Of a DNA stretch of 64,000 nucleotides, positions 34,741 to 47,204 are shown one piece after another. The DNA is taken from positions 248,001 through 312,000 of the forward strand of contig CM053332.1 of the NCBI GenBank assembly GCA_028583605.1, read 5' to 3'. The notes beneath the pieces were generated by a model. It made no database searches. It was not told the DNA's origin and saw only the letters and a program-made list of their open reading frames with translations. The translations under genes and the position numbers were made by a program. The stretch is from Dastarcus helophoroides (Eukaryota; Arthropoda; Insecta; Coleoptera; Bothrideridae). Each line of letters opens with the position of its first letter. Position 1 is the first letter of the stretch.

Positions 34741-37700
34741 AAAACTAAAATAATTCGAAATTGTTTGTTTTGAATTTAGTAGTCAAAATTGTGTGTTGTC
34801 TAAAGTGTTCGTTCCGTTGCTCCTTCAACTTTTGTGTCAAAAATTGTCTTTTATCTGTTTTCTTAAAAGATTAAGTTTCTTCACAAACTTATTAGTTGCA
34901 GAGCTAAATTTTTTTATAAAACTTCGTTTGTCTTGAAATTGATCTTGAAATTTCAATTTTTCCGCAGAAAATTTAAATTTAGAAATTGAAATACATTTTT
35001 TATGACATTTTTGACTTCCATAGAAAACCAAAATTATAAAAAAAATCTCTCATATTTTTCAATTTAATTGTCAAATTTCGCATATTTTCAGTTTTCAAAT
35101 ATTGGATAAATATTTTAAATCAATATTTTTGTAAAAATTCCGAGTTTAAATTTAATAATTCTAAACCCAATTATTCCGATTTATTTTATGTTCTTATAAA
35201 GTTAAGGTTTTTCTTAACTTCGTCTCATACTGAATCTGTAAATTGCCAGGTAGACGTGAGTGGAAAAATATGAATCAATACCAAGGTTGCCGTTTTGCCA
35301 ATAAATACTGGCATTAGCCAGGAATATAAGGTCCTGCCAGTAAACTTGTCAGTATTGACTTATGACCAGGAATTTCAAGAAATAACCTCGAATTTCGATT
35401 CGCGATTTTTACACACTACATATTTTGCAATTTTTACACGCTGGCCCTCTTGACAGCGATTCTCTTGTAATATTGGATCTTAAACATGGTGTTGTACAGA
35501 GAAAACCAAAGCGCATTTAGGGTGCAATTCAATGTCTTTGTTGTGTAGGGTACGGTTTCTAACTTTTCAGAGTCAAGTGTTTTCAATAATTTTAACTGCT
35601 TTTATTACATGAACAAGTTTTATAACCATTGCTTTTTTGTCCCTATTGACATAATTCTCGTAACTCAATGTGGAGAGGGTCACTTTGGTCTGCTAGCGGA
35701 AATTCTCCTTACGGTTGTAAAGATCTAACACTTCTCAGCTAAGAACGTTTTAATATGGCAAAAATATTTTATATAATATGGTTTAAATAAATTTCTGCTA
35801 AAATTGATTTGTTAAAAGCTCATTAAAGCAAATATATAATAAATACAATTTAATTTTGAATTTGTCACGAAATACAAGGAATATAACATTTAAATTTTGC
35901 TAGAAAAGCCAGAAATCTAATCAAGATTTGTCAGTAATTTCGTATTTTGCAAGCGGTAACACTTATCAGAACAGCAGCCCATCTGTGGCGAATTAGTCGG
36001 TCGGTATCGGAATGCAATAATTAAGATAACGGGCATAACCAGGTAAAATATCAAGGGACAATTTCAGTTGAAGAGTAAAAAAGAAAAAATATAAAATGCT
36101 CACGACACGTTTCGAGTTGAAATGTAAAAAATATCACACTCACGACTTTAATTAAATACCGAAATTTCCAATTTTTTCTTGAAAGTTCGTTCGAAAATAC
36201 AAAATTTCTAGAAAGTCCTGATTTTGTGATTAAAGCGGAAATATGAAGAGAATAACAAATTTATAAATTTACAATTTTAAATTTTGAAAAAAAGTGAGAT
36301 TTTCCACTCGTTGGTATTACTAGAATAATAAACATTTTGTTAAAAAAATGTCTCGAATTTTCCAATTTAAAGGTGGGTTATTAGGAAAAATTTTTAAAAA
36401 ATAAAATTTTTGAATCGAAGGAAAAAAGTAGCAAGTTCAACTTGAAATTTTGAAAAGTTTTTTTTTATAAATTTATTTTTTTGCTTTAAATTCCCAAAAT
36501 TCAGACTTTAAATTTGCAATAATTGTTCTCTTTTTTCCCTAAAATGTTGACTTCAAATTGAAAATATTTAATTAATAACGAATTATAAAATAAAATAATA
36601 AATTTCGCGATTTTTTATAAATTTGGAGTTATTTCTTAAAATTGTCTATATTCGTTTAGTAATTTCTAATTTCTAACCCGATTATTCTGATTTATTTTAT
36701 GTTCTTATAAAGCTAAGGTTTTTCTTAACTTCGTCCCATTCTGAATCTGTAAATTGCCAGGTAGACGTGAGTGGAAAAATATGAATCAGTACAGCACCAC
36801 ATCTGTTGCGAATTAGTCGGTCGGTATAGGAATGGAATAATTAAGATAACGGGCATAACCAGATAAAATATCAACGGACAATTTTAGTAAAAGATTTCTA
36901 GAAAGTTCTGATTTCGTGATTAAAGTGAAAATATGAAGAGAAGAATAAACTTGTAAATTCTCAATTCGAAATTTTGAGAAAAAGTTATGACTTTAAAAAT
37001 AAAAAGAGATTTTCCAACGCCTATAAAAAGTTGAAATTACTAGAATAATAAACATTTTGTTAAAAAAATGTCTCGAATTTTCCAGTTTAAACGCGAGTTA
37101 TTGGGAACAATTTAAAAAAAAATAAAATTTTGAATCGAAGGAAAAAAGTAGCAAGTTCAACTTGAAATTTAGAAAACATTTTTTTAATTAAATTTAATTT
37201 TTTTACTTTAAATTCTAACTTTAAATTTGCAATTCTTGTTTTTTTTTCCCTAAAATGTTGACTTCAAATTGAAAATATTTAATTAATAACGAGTTGTAAA
37301 TTAAAAGAATAAATTTCACGATTTTTTTTTAATTTGTGAGTTATTTCTTAAAAGTTACTGTATTCGTTTAGTAACTTCTAATTTTTCTAAAAATTTGGAA
37401 ATTTTGTACAATATATTCCAAGTTAAAGATGAGAATTCGGCTTAAAAATTCGAAGTTAATAAAATGTCTTAAACTCTATAAAAAAAAGGTGTTTTGTCAA
37501 AGTTTCATAATTTAAAAGGGTATTCATCAAAGTGAAACTTCCCATCCCATCACGCGGCGACCTTGGACATATCAATAAGAGAAAATAATTATTGTTTGAT
37601 TTGTGGTGTAGATCTTGGATAAATGACCAAAACCGTGAAGAACTCTGTTTTCCCCTGCCAAAGTGTAATAGTTTTACTATTGATCACTAGGTACCAGCAC

Positions 37701-38159
37701 TTCCTTAACAACGTTTTGGAGTATGCAGAGAGAAAAGTGCAGATAATGAATTGTACAAAACATCAGTGTGTTGTAAATTTACTTATTGGGGTTTGACAAA
37801 TAAACCAAAGAAATCTATCAATCAATTATTATAAATTTGTAACGCTACACTTAGAATTTCTTTTTTAGATGCGTATACGCTGATTTAATAAATTTAAATT
37901 ATCAATGTATTTATAGTAAGATGTTTCTATTTCCTGAAACATATTTTCTACACAAATTCACAATCACCCCTATAATTCAATTTCTAAACGAAAATGTACA
38001 TACATATAAGTAATTATTGCCCAAGTATTTAAATTTTATACATGTGTAACTTAAAACCGTTATTGAAACAATAGTAGACTTGTGGAATCGTCGCGTCGCA
38101 TAGTGTGGTAAACTAAATTTTTGCAATAAAGCCATATATTTTTATATTTACTACTCTGT

Positions 38160-38457
38160 CATTGTCTACATTGCCAGCTTTCTATTCTAACATTCTCTCC
38201 GTAACCGAAAACTGTCTCCATCAGAAAAGGGGAAAGTCCACGGGGCTGGTGAGTTTGGCGCAACCGTCAATTCGAATTGCGATGCGCGAAGAACCCAGAC
38301 AATTTTCCCACACTTTCAACCTCTGCATTTGACGGATACACTCGGATGTTTTCGTGTACATCCGATATCTAACGCTTGCGCATTGCTAATTATCCCCGTA
38401 GTGAGGCCGAGAATAGTGAGAGGTGTTTGTCGTTGGTTCCGAATATACACATAAATG
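38160..38457 (+). promoter_or_regulatory. Promoter and first exon of DUF4806-type gene, copy A
   Basis: A CpG-rich island in otherwise AT-rich DNA ends in ATAAATG followed by the strong donor GTAAGTACT at 38458. If this ATG (38455-38457) is the true start, it joins in phase 0 to the exon opening at 39591. The island holds a 29 bp insert absent from copy B. Confidence 0.5.
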
Positions 38458-38703
38458 GTAAGTACTTTGTTTAATTATATTTGTACAAAACGAAAATGAG
38501 CTATAATGACGTGTAAAAACCTAAAGTTTATGCCGTTTCCTCCAATACGTTAAGTTTAATATGAAGTTACATTTACAACCTCTGCAATGTACAGGCATAT
38601 TAGAATTAGTACATTAAATTTAATACCCATTGCATTTCGAAATTAATGAAAAATAAGTATACAGTTTTTGTACGATAGATATTATCACAGAATAGATATT
38701 AGC

Positions 38704-39290
38704 TTAACCCTAGAGTAGGCGCGCCATACTTTGTAACACGAAGGGGCGCGCGCGGTCTCAGAGACCGCATCTATAAATAATGTTATTTATTAACCTTTTT
38801 TGGTTCTATGATGAAATATGGTATCTTGGTTTATTGGTTAATAAAATTAAATTACAAGTCATGCATTGCTTTAACCTATAAACAAAAAATTTAGCCAAAT
38901 ACAAAGGCCAAATTATTGTACGAAATACGGAACTAAATTTCCCATAATATTATATTTAAGGGTTGGGGTCCAAAAATAGGTTTCATTAGGACCATACTCG
39001 TTTGGAATTATTCTCTACAGCCTTATTTCCAGGCAAAAGTCAATTTATATCTGAAACTATAATGACAAAACAATTTAACATGCGTGGGCGCGCGCGGTAT
39101 CACATAATGCAAATAGCTATAACTTACAAAAATGGACATATAATTAATCACTTGATCAACCATTACATTTGTGATGTTATAAAACTCAGCTAAACCAAAA
39201 ATGAGCATTATTGGCAAATTAATTATTGAAATATAAAATAATAAATATAAGTGCGGTCTGAGAGACCGCGCGCGCCCATCGGCGGGTTAA
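38704..39290. mobile_element. piggyBac-like MITE in intron 1 (copy A)
   Basis: Bounded by TTAA target duplications at 38704-38707 and 39287-39290. The left end reads CCCTAGAGTAGGCGCGCC and the inverted right end CCCGCCGATGGGCGCGCG. Both are followed by a subterminal GCGCGCGCGGTCTC palindromic block. Non-coding, 587 bp including both TTAA copies. Sister at 44004-44590. Confidence 0.78.
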
Positions 39291-39590
39291 GCATACAGTA
39301 GCGACAAAAAGCGTTAGTACCTTTGATCTTGAAGTAGCTAAGATCGTTGACCTTCTGCCATGTTAGGGATTGTACGCGCCCGCGAAAATTTAAATTTATT
39401 TATTAAACAAAACAATCGAGTTTATTAATTTCAATAATTTTTACTGGATGCGTTTAGATTAGAGACTTATTTCATAACAGAAATCTCAGGCACTGAGAAA
39501 CTAAATTTATATGTTCTTATATGTAATTTACAAAAAAATAAATGACTTCTTTTGTTGTAGCTATTTTGTTTAGAAATCCACTATTTTTAG

Positions 39591-40987
39591 CTTAACTTAA
39601 ATTATTACGTAATGTCAAGCTGGGATATAGTAATCTTTAAAAAAGACAATACTTGTGAATATCTGCCCAATCCTTGGGCAATAAATTCACAAAAGAACAT
39701 GTATTTGTGGCCCAAGAAAGTACTGTTAAAACAGATTAATAAAATAAGGGATAATTGTATGAAACCAACATGTGACATTGAATATGATGAGTGGGCTGCC
39801 ACTTGTAAAGCCACAGTATATGAGCTGAGTCAGGCTCGTGAGCTCGCTGAAAAGGCAATGTACACATCGAGTTTGTGAGAAAACGATATCGATCAAAAGG
39901 AACTTGATGATGAAGGGAATTATGAAAGAGAAGTAAGTGAAGCATCCAATGATGAAATTTTAGCAGCTCCTTCTATAGTCAAGGCTAAACAATCGTCTAA
40001 AAAGTTTCCAAAAATAGTTTATCATCAGAATGCTGCTTCATCTTCTCAAATCCTAGCTCCAAATCGATTAAAAGGTAATTTTAAAAAATGTTTGTTAAGT
40101 TGATATTAAACGACATTGCTTAGCTTGTCACGTCATGAATAACAACTTGACTAATGATTCATTGGAAGCTTATTCTTCTGCAAATAATAAAAAAGAAGGT
40201 AATTTTAGTACAACGAAAAATACTGCCTTATTTTTTGTATATATTACGTGTTTTTACTGTGTTTTAGAACAAACTGAGATAATGAAGGAGCTAAAGAAGG
40301 TGACCAAAGCCTTGGCCGGTATAAAATATGATATTTTAGAAATGAAAAACGACATAACCCAAATAAATATCAAGTTAGATAGCTTAAGCCAGAATCAGAA
40401 TAAATTTGCACATGCAAGTTTTTTCAATTTTGATTTACCCCTAACTACAGAATTACAAGTAGATAAATTGGAAGAGAAAAATTGGAGATTCAACTAATAA
40501 AGATTTTCAAGAACTGGTAAGGTATTATGATTTGAAAAATACAAGGACTCCATTAATTCCTGTTTATAACACTTCAGGTAAACATCCTTTCTCATGTTGG
40601 TGGTATAACTGCGCGGAAGAATGTGCTTTTAATAATGAGGAAGTTGATGGGTCGCAAACTGAGCCTGCAATATTTGTCTCGTGGGAAAAAAGGAAAAAAA
40701 AATCTCCCAATTAAATTTATTTAAAGCTGGCATAGGTAATATTAATAATTTTTGCTTCAAAACATCATTTCATGAACTCATACATTTGTTTTTTAGAAGC
40801 GGTTAAAGTCAATTTTAATTCTACTGATTTGGAAATATACCAGTTTATTAGCACAGCATTAGCTACTGCAGGAGATAGGGATGGTGGACGGAAAATGAGA
40901 GAACTAGAAGGTTTGTTTGTTACTAAAATTTACAAATAATATTTTTAATTATGATTTCTTTCAGCTGAGAAAAATGATGATGAATGA
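39591..40987 (+). pseudogene. DUF4806-domain gene, copy A (three disruptions)
   Basis: Predicted exons: 39591-40074, 40124-40198, 40268-40516, 40578-40735, 40797-40910 and 40965-40987, all GT/AG with consistent phases. N-terminal motifs: SWDIVIFKKDNTCEYLP, MYLWP and an EWAATCKATVYELSQARELAEKA stretch in two parts, as in insect DUF4806 proteins. A linker and a helix (MKELKKVTKALAGIK) follow, then DUF4806 itself: FDLPLTTELQVD, HVGGITARKNVLLIMRKL, SRGKKGKK and LEIYQFISTALATAGDR. Defects: in-frame TGA at 39876-39878 with coding-like sequence continuing after it; an extra A near 40480 absent from copy B; and one surplus A in the A9 run at about 40693-40701. Function of the family is unknown. Confidence 0.72.
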
Positions 40988-41905
40988 ATTACCATATTAC
41001 TAGTAATAAATGTATTTGTTTCAAAAATAATAAATTTAATAAGGTGTTAAGTTTTTTCTTATTTTCAAAGAAATATATCATATCAAATTGAAGCAAAATA
41101 ATTGATAATTTTATGAACACGTTTGGTGAGTATATAAGTGTAATGAAATGTGGATTATTTGAATTAGGACCAAGTGTGGTTTATGTAGATAATCAATCTT
41201 ACATAAAAATATATTTATATACAAGATGCAAAGATAACTTTGCATTTTGTGTGTATTTATGGTTATTTTATTGTTTACATTAGTTAATAAATCTAACACA
41301 TTTATATAGAAAAAGTAACAACTACCTATAACTTCAAAAAATAGTCACTTCCTTTTCTTGAAACCATTTTCTTTTTCACAACTTTGATAAGCCACGTTGC
41401 AATGACTTTCAGATAATTGATAAGAATTTATGAAGACTACCAAAACCAATAACTGAGTGAGTTTTAAATTTTGCGAAAGAACGATAAATATGTTTTGATA
41501 TAAAAACTTAATTTACATTTATTTAAAGACAATGTATCATAACATCGGAATTTTAAATAGATTAAAATAAAACCTGACAGATAGTATTACACATTGTCTT
41601 TAAATAAATGTACGTTTGGTTTATATATAAATATTAAAACATGTTAATTGTTCAATGCCAATATTGGCGTAAGTTTTTTATTTTTTCTTGGTCCAATGTC
41701 AAGAAAAAATATTGGGAGAATATTATCAATATGTTATTGAACCAACATAGATCTAAATCGTTGGGCCAATAATGGCAGATGATCTTGGGCAAATATTGCC
41801 GAATGTCCAAAGTTTTTATTAGCCCAATCTAGAATAACTAGCTTGGCACAATATATCCTCATATTGGTCAAATATTGGAGCAATATCTGTGTGCTACTTG
41901 GGGAG
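40988..41905. other. 3' flank of copy A with hairpin and CCAATATTGG cluster
   Basis: Contains a perfect 21-base inverted repeat (41515-41535 with 41591-41611, ACATTTATTTAAAGACAATG) and, at 41660-41900, a cluster of TTGGxxCAATATT-type motifs in both orientations. The same structures recur in copy B (+5299). Possibly a small DNA element; not classified. Confidence 0.5.
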
Positions 41906-43090
41906 TCATGACTTTCTAGACCAAAAGATAAAATGGGACCAATAAAGTGTTTGATACTTTAAAAATTACTCTTGCATCCAGAAAATTGTGCAGATTCCAA
42001 AGGTGTAATAATGTACAGGGTGTTCTATTTAAAAATCAAAAGTTGGTATCAGTTCTAGCGAAAGAGACAACAACAGGAATGTAAATTTTATGTAAAAATT
42101 TTACATTTTATAAATACATCAAGTGTAGCAATTTTGAAAAATTTATCTTTATAAATAAAGAAGAAATAAGGGGTGTACCATGACCCTGTTACACCCAGTA
42201 TATATATCAAAAACTAAAATAAATCGAAATTGTTTGTTTTGAATTTAGTAGTCAAAATTGTGTGTTGTCTTAAAGTGTTCGTTCCGTCGCTCCTTGAATT
42301 TTGTGTCAAAATCGTCTTTTATCTGTTTTCTTAAAGGGTTAAGCTTCTTCACAAACTTATTATTTACAGAGCTAAAAATTTCATAAAACTCGTTGTCAAG
42401 ATTTAAATTTCGTTTTGTTTTTGATCTTGAAATTTTAATTTTGCCGTAGAAAATTTGAATTTAGAAATTGAAATACATTTTTTATGAAATTTTTGACTTC
42501 ATAGAAAACCAAAATTATGAAAAAAAATCTCTCATATTTTTCAATTTAATTGCCAAATTTCGCATATTTTCAGTTTTCAAATATTGGATAATATTTTAAA
42601 GCAATATTTTTGTGAAAATTCCGAGTTTAAATTTAATATTTCTAAACCCAATTATTCCGATTTATTTTAAGTTCTTATAAAGTTAAGGTATTCGTTTAGT
42701 AACTTCTAATTTTTCTAAAAATTTGGAAATTTTGTACAATATATTCCAAGTTAAAGATGAGAATTCGGCTTAAAAATTCGAAGTTAATAAAATGTCTTAA
42801 ACTCTATAAAAAAAAGGTGTTTTGTCAAAGTTTCATAATTTAAAAGGGTATTCATCAAAGTGAAACTTCCCATCCCATCACGCGGCGACCTTGGACATAT
42901 CAATAAGAGAAAAATAATTATTGTTTGATTTGTGGTGTAGATCTTGGATAAATGACCAAAACCGTGAAGAACTCTGTTTTCCCCTGCCAAAGTGTAATAG
43001 TTTTACTATTGATCACTAGGTACCAGCACTTCCTTAACAACGTTTTGGAGTATGCAGAGAGAAAAGTGCAGATAATGAATTGTACAAAAC
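41906..43090. repeat. R repeat, copy 2 (fused at the duplication junction)
   Basis: The head of R (41906-42689) is joined directly to the tail of R (42690-43090). About 2.1 kb that separates them in copy 1 is missing. This hybrid marks the breakpoint of the tandem duplication. Confidence 0.8.
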
Positions 43091-43479
43091 ATCAGTGTGT
43101 TGTAAATTTACTTATTGGGGTTTGACAAATAAACCAAAGAAATCTATCAATCAATTATTATAAATTTGTAACGCTACACTTAGAATTTCTTTTTTAGATG
43201 CGTATACGCTGATTTAATAAATTTAAATTATCAATGTATTTATAGTAAGATGTTTCTATTTCCTGAAACATATTTTCTACACAAATTCACAATCACCCCT
43301 ATAATTCAATTTCTAAACGAAAATGTACATACATATAAGTAATTATTGCCCAAGTATTTAAATTTTATACATGTGTAACTTAAAACCGTTATTGAAACAA
43401 TAGTAGACTTGTGGAATCGTCGCGTCGCATAGTGTGGTAAACTAAATTTTTGCAATAAAGCCATATATTTTTATATTTA

Positions 43480-43757
43480 CTACTCTGTCATTGTCTACAT
43501 TGCCAGCTTTCTATTCTAACATTCTCTCCGTAACCGAAAACTGTCTCCATCAGAAAAGGGGAAAGTCCACGGGGCTGGTGAGTTTGGCGCAACCGTCAAT
43601 TCGAATTGCGATGCGCGAAGAACCCAGACAATTTTCCCACACTTTCAACCTCTGCATTTGACGGATATCTAACGCTTGCGCATTGCTAATTATCCCCGTA
43701 GTGAGGCCGAGAATAGTGAGAGGTGTTTGTCGTTGGTTCCGAATATACACATAAATG
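43480..43757 (+). promoter_or_regulatory. Promoter and first exon of DUF4806-type gene, copy B
   Basis: Same island as copy A without the 29 bp insert. ATG at 43755-43757 is followed by GTAAGTACT. Confidence 0.5.
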
Positions 43758-44003
43758 GTAAGTACTTTGTTTAATTATATTTGTACAAAACGAAAATGAG
43801 CTATAATGACGTGTAAAAACCTAAAGTTTATGCCGTTTCCTCCAATACGTTAAGTTTAATATGAAGTTACATTTACAACCTCTGCAATGTACAGGCATAT
43901 TAGAATTAGTACATTAAATTTAATACCCATTGCATTTCGAAATTAATGAAAAATAAGTATACAGTTTTTGTACGATAGATATTATCACAGAATAGATATT
44001 AGC

Positions 44004-44590
44004 TTAACCCTAGAGTAGGCGCGCCATACTTTGTAACACGAAGGGGCGCGCGCGGTCTCAGAGACCGCATCTATAAATAATGTTATTTATTAACCTTTTT
44101 TGGTTCTATGATGAAATATGGTATCTTGGTTTATTGGTTAATAAAATTAAATTACAAGTCATGCATTGCTTTAACCTATAAACAAAAAATTTAGCCAAAT
44201 ACAAAGGCCAAATTATTGTACGAAATACGGAACTAAATTTCCCATAATATTATATTTAAGGGTTGGGGTCCAAAAATAGGTTTCATTAGGACCATACTCG
44301 TTTGGAATTATTCTCTACAGCCTTATTTCCAGGCAAAAGTCAATTTATATCTGAAACTATAATGACAAAACAATTTAACATGCGTGGGCGCGCGCGGTAT
44401 CACATAATGCAAATAGCTATAACTTACAAAAATGGACATATAATTAATCACTTGATCAACCATTACATTTGTGATGTTATAAAACTCAGCTAAACCAAAA
44501 ATGAGCATTATTGGCAAATTAATTATTGAAATATAAAATAATAAATATAAGTGCGGTCTGAGAGACCGCGCGCGCCCATCGGCGGGTTAA
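44004..44590. mobile_element. piggyBac-like MITE in intron 1 (copy B)
   Basis: Identical in structure to the copy-A element with the same TTAA flanks, so it was present before the duplication. Confidence 0.78.
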
Positions 44591-44890
44591 GCATACAGTA
44601 GCGACAAAAAGCGTTAGTACCTTTGATCTTGAAGTAGCTAAGATCGTTGACCTTCTGCCATGTTAGGGATTGTACGCGCCCGCGAAAATTTAAATTTATT
44701 TATTAAACAAAACAATCGAGTTTATTAATTTCAATAATTTTTACTGGATGCGTTTAGATTAGAGACTTATTTCATAACAGAAATCTCAGGCACTGAGAAA
44801 CTAAATTTATATGTTCTTATATGTAATTTACAAAAAAATAAATGACTTCTTTTGTTGTAGCTATTTTGTTTAGAAATCCACTATTTTTAG

Positions 44891-46286
44891 CTTAACTTAA
44901 ATTATTACGTAATGTCAAGCTGGGATATAGTAATCTTTAAAAAAGACAATACTTGTGAATATCTGCCCAATCCTTGGGCAATAAATTCACAAAAGAACAT
45001 GTATTTGTGGCCCAAGAAAGTACTGTTAAAACAGATTAATAAAATAAGGGATAATTGTATGAAACCAACATGTGACATTGAATATGATGAGTGGGCTGCC
45101 ACTTGTAAAGCCACAGTATATGAGCTGAGTCAGGCTCGTGAGCTCGCTGAAAAGGCAATGTACACATCGAGTTTGTGAGAAAACGATATCGATCAAAAGG
45201 AACTTGATGATGAAGGGAATTATGAAAGAGAAGTAAGTGAAGCATCCAATGATGAAATTTTAGCAGCTCCTTCTATAGTCAAGGCTAAACAATCGTCTAA
45301 AAAGTTTCCAAAAATAGTTTATCATCAGAATGCTGCTTCATCTTCTCAAATCCTAGCTCCAAATCGATTAAAAGGTAATTTTAAAAAATGTTTGTTAAGT
45401 TGATATTAAACGACATTGCTTAGCTTGTCACGTCATGAATAACAACTTGACTAATGATTCATTGGAAGCTTATTCTTCTGCAAATAATAAAAAAGAAGGT
45501 AATTTTAGTACAACGAAAAATACTGCCTTATTTTTTGTATATATTACGTGTTTTTACTGTGTTTTAGAACAAACTGAGATAATGAAGGAGCTAAAGAAGG
45601 TGACCAAAGCCTTGGCCGGTATAAAATATGATATTTTAGAAATGAAAAACGACATAACCCAAATAAATATCAAGTTAGATAGCTTAAGCCAGAATCAGAA
45701 TAAATTTGCACATGCAAGTTTTTTCAATTTTGATTTACCCCTAACTACAGAATTACAAGTAGATGAATTGGAAGAGAAAATTGGAGATTCAACTAATAAA
45801 GATTTTCAAGAACTAGTAAGGTATTATGATTTGAAAAATACAAGGACTCCATTAATTCCTGTTTATAACACTTCAGGTAAACATCCTTTCTCATGTTGGT
45901 GGTATAACTGCGCGGAAGAATGTGCTTTTAATAATGAGGAAGTTGATGGGTCGCAAACTGAGCCTGCAATATTTGTCTCGTGGGAAAAAAGGAAAAAAAA
46001 ATCTCCCAATTAAATTTATTTAAAGCTGGCATAGGTAATATTAATAATTTTTGCTTCAAAACATCATTTCATGAACTCATACATTTGTTTTTTAGAAGCG
46101 GTTAAAGTCAATTTTAATTCTACTGATTTGGAAATATACCAGTTTATTAGCACAGCATTAGCTACTGCAGGAGATAGGGATGGTGGACGGAAAATGAGAG
46201 AACTAGAAGGTTTGTTTGTTACTAAAATTTACAAATAATATTTTTAATTATGATTTCTTTCAGCTGAGAAAAATGATGATGAATGA
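44891..46286 (+). pseudogene. DUF4806-domain gene, copy B (two disruptions)
   Basis: Exons 44891-45374, 45424-45498, 45568-45815, 45877-46034, 46096-46209 and 46264-46286. If the TGA at 45176-45178 were read through and the A9 tract were one base shorter, the exons from the second methionine would join to 359 residues with every junction in phase. That strongly supports the model. Unlike copy A, exon 4 is uninterrupted (ELQVDELEEKIGDSTNKDFQEL). The tail AEKNDDE ends in TGA. Known relatives are multi-copy insect proteins of unknown function. Either a recent pseudogene or a gene spoiled by assembly errors. Confidence 0.75.
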
Positions 46287-47204
46287 ATTACCATATTACT
46301 AGTAATAAATGTATTTGTTTCAAAAATAATAAATTTAATAAGGTGTTAAGTTTTTTCTTATTTTCAAAGAAATATATCATATCAAATTGAAGCAAAATAA
46401 TTGATAATTTTATGAACACGTTTGGTGAGTATATAAGTGTAATGAAATGTGGATTATTTGAATTAGGACCAAGTGTGGTTTATGTAGATAATCAATCTTA
46501 CATAAAAATATATTTATATACAAGATGCAAAGATAACTTTGCATTTTGTGTGTATTTATGGTTATTTTATTGTTTACATTAGTTAATAAATCTAACACAT
46601 TTATATAGAAAAAGTAACAACTACCTATAACTTCAAAAAATAGTCACTTCCTTTTCTTGAACCATTTTCTTTTTCACAACTTTGATAAGCCACGTTGCAA
46701 TGACTTTCAGATAATTGATAAGAATTTATGAAGACTACCAAAACCAATAACTGAGTGAGTTTTAAATTTTGCGAAAGAACGATAAATATGTTTTGATATA
46801 AAAACTTAATTTACATTTATTTAAAGACAATGTATCATAACATCGGAATTTTAAATAGATTAAAATAAAACCTGACAGATAGTATTACACATTGTCTTTA
46901 AATAAATGTACGTTTGGTTTATATATAAATATTAAAACATGTTAATTGTTCAATGCCAATATTGGCGTAAGTTTTTTATTTTTTCTTGGTCCAATGTCAA
47001 GAAAAAATATTGGGAGAATATTATCAATATGTTATTGAACCAACATAGATCTAAATCGTTGGGCCAATAATGGCAGATGATCTTGGGCAAATATTGCCGA
47101 ATGTCCAAAGTTTTTATTAGCCCAATCTAGAATAACTAGCTTGGCACAATATATCCTCATATTGGTCAAATATTGGAGCAATATCTGTGTGCTACTTGGG
47201 GAGT
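46287..47204. other. 3' flank of copy B
   Basis: Repeats the hairpin (46814-46834 with 46890-46910) and the CCAATATTGG cluster of copy A. Confidence 0.5.

Larger units (their letters stand above)
34386..37760. repeat. R repeat, copy 1
   Basis: Starts at GAGTCATGACTTTCT and runs through a small TA-target MITE, a TA microsatellite, CGTCTCATACTGAATC, CCATCTGTxGCGAATTAGTC and GGTACCAGCACTTCC. Internally, about 35150-36060 is repeated in diverged form at 36660-36900. Equivalent sequence occurs at 41906-43090 (internally deleted by the tandem-duplication junction) and 47205-52290. No coding content recognised. Confidence 0.75.
37362..42689 (+). repeat. 5.3 kb tandem duplication, unit A
   Basis: Collinear with 42690-47990. 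Unit A is 5328 bp and unit B 5301 bp. The visible differences are one 29 bp indel, a few single-base homopolymer-length changes and rare substitutions. Each unit holds the tail of an R repeat, a promoter-like CpG-richer region, the DUF4806-type gene and the head of the next R repeat. The junction reads AAGTTAAGGT then ATTCGTTTAG, inside R sequence. Confidence 0.95.

Noticed and set aside
39023..39217. Overlapping frames on both strands in the piggyBac MITE (also at 44323-44517)
   Set aside because: The element is non-coding; the frames are unrelated to any transposase.
40532..40714. Frame KHPFSCWWYNCAEECAF... as an extension of the DUF4806 exon
   Set aside because: It is out of frame; splicing out the 61-base intron 40517-40577 gives HVGGITARKN, which matches the domain.
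41111..41299. 62-codon minus-strand frame downstream of the DUF4806 copies (also 46410-46598)
   Set aside because: Duplicated only because the locus is duplicated; no motif.
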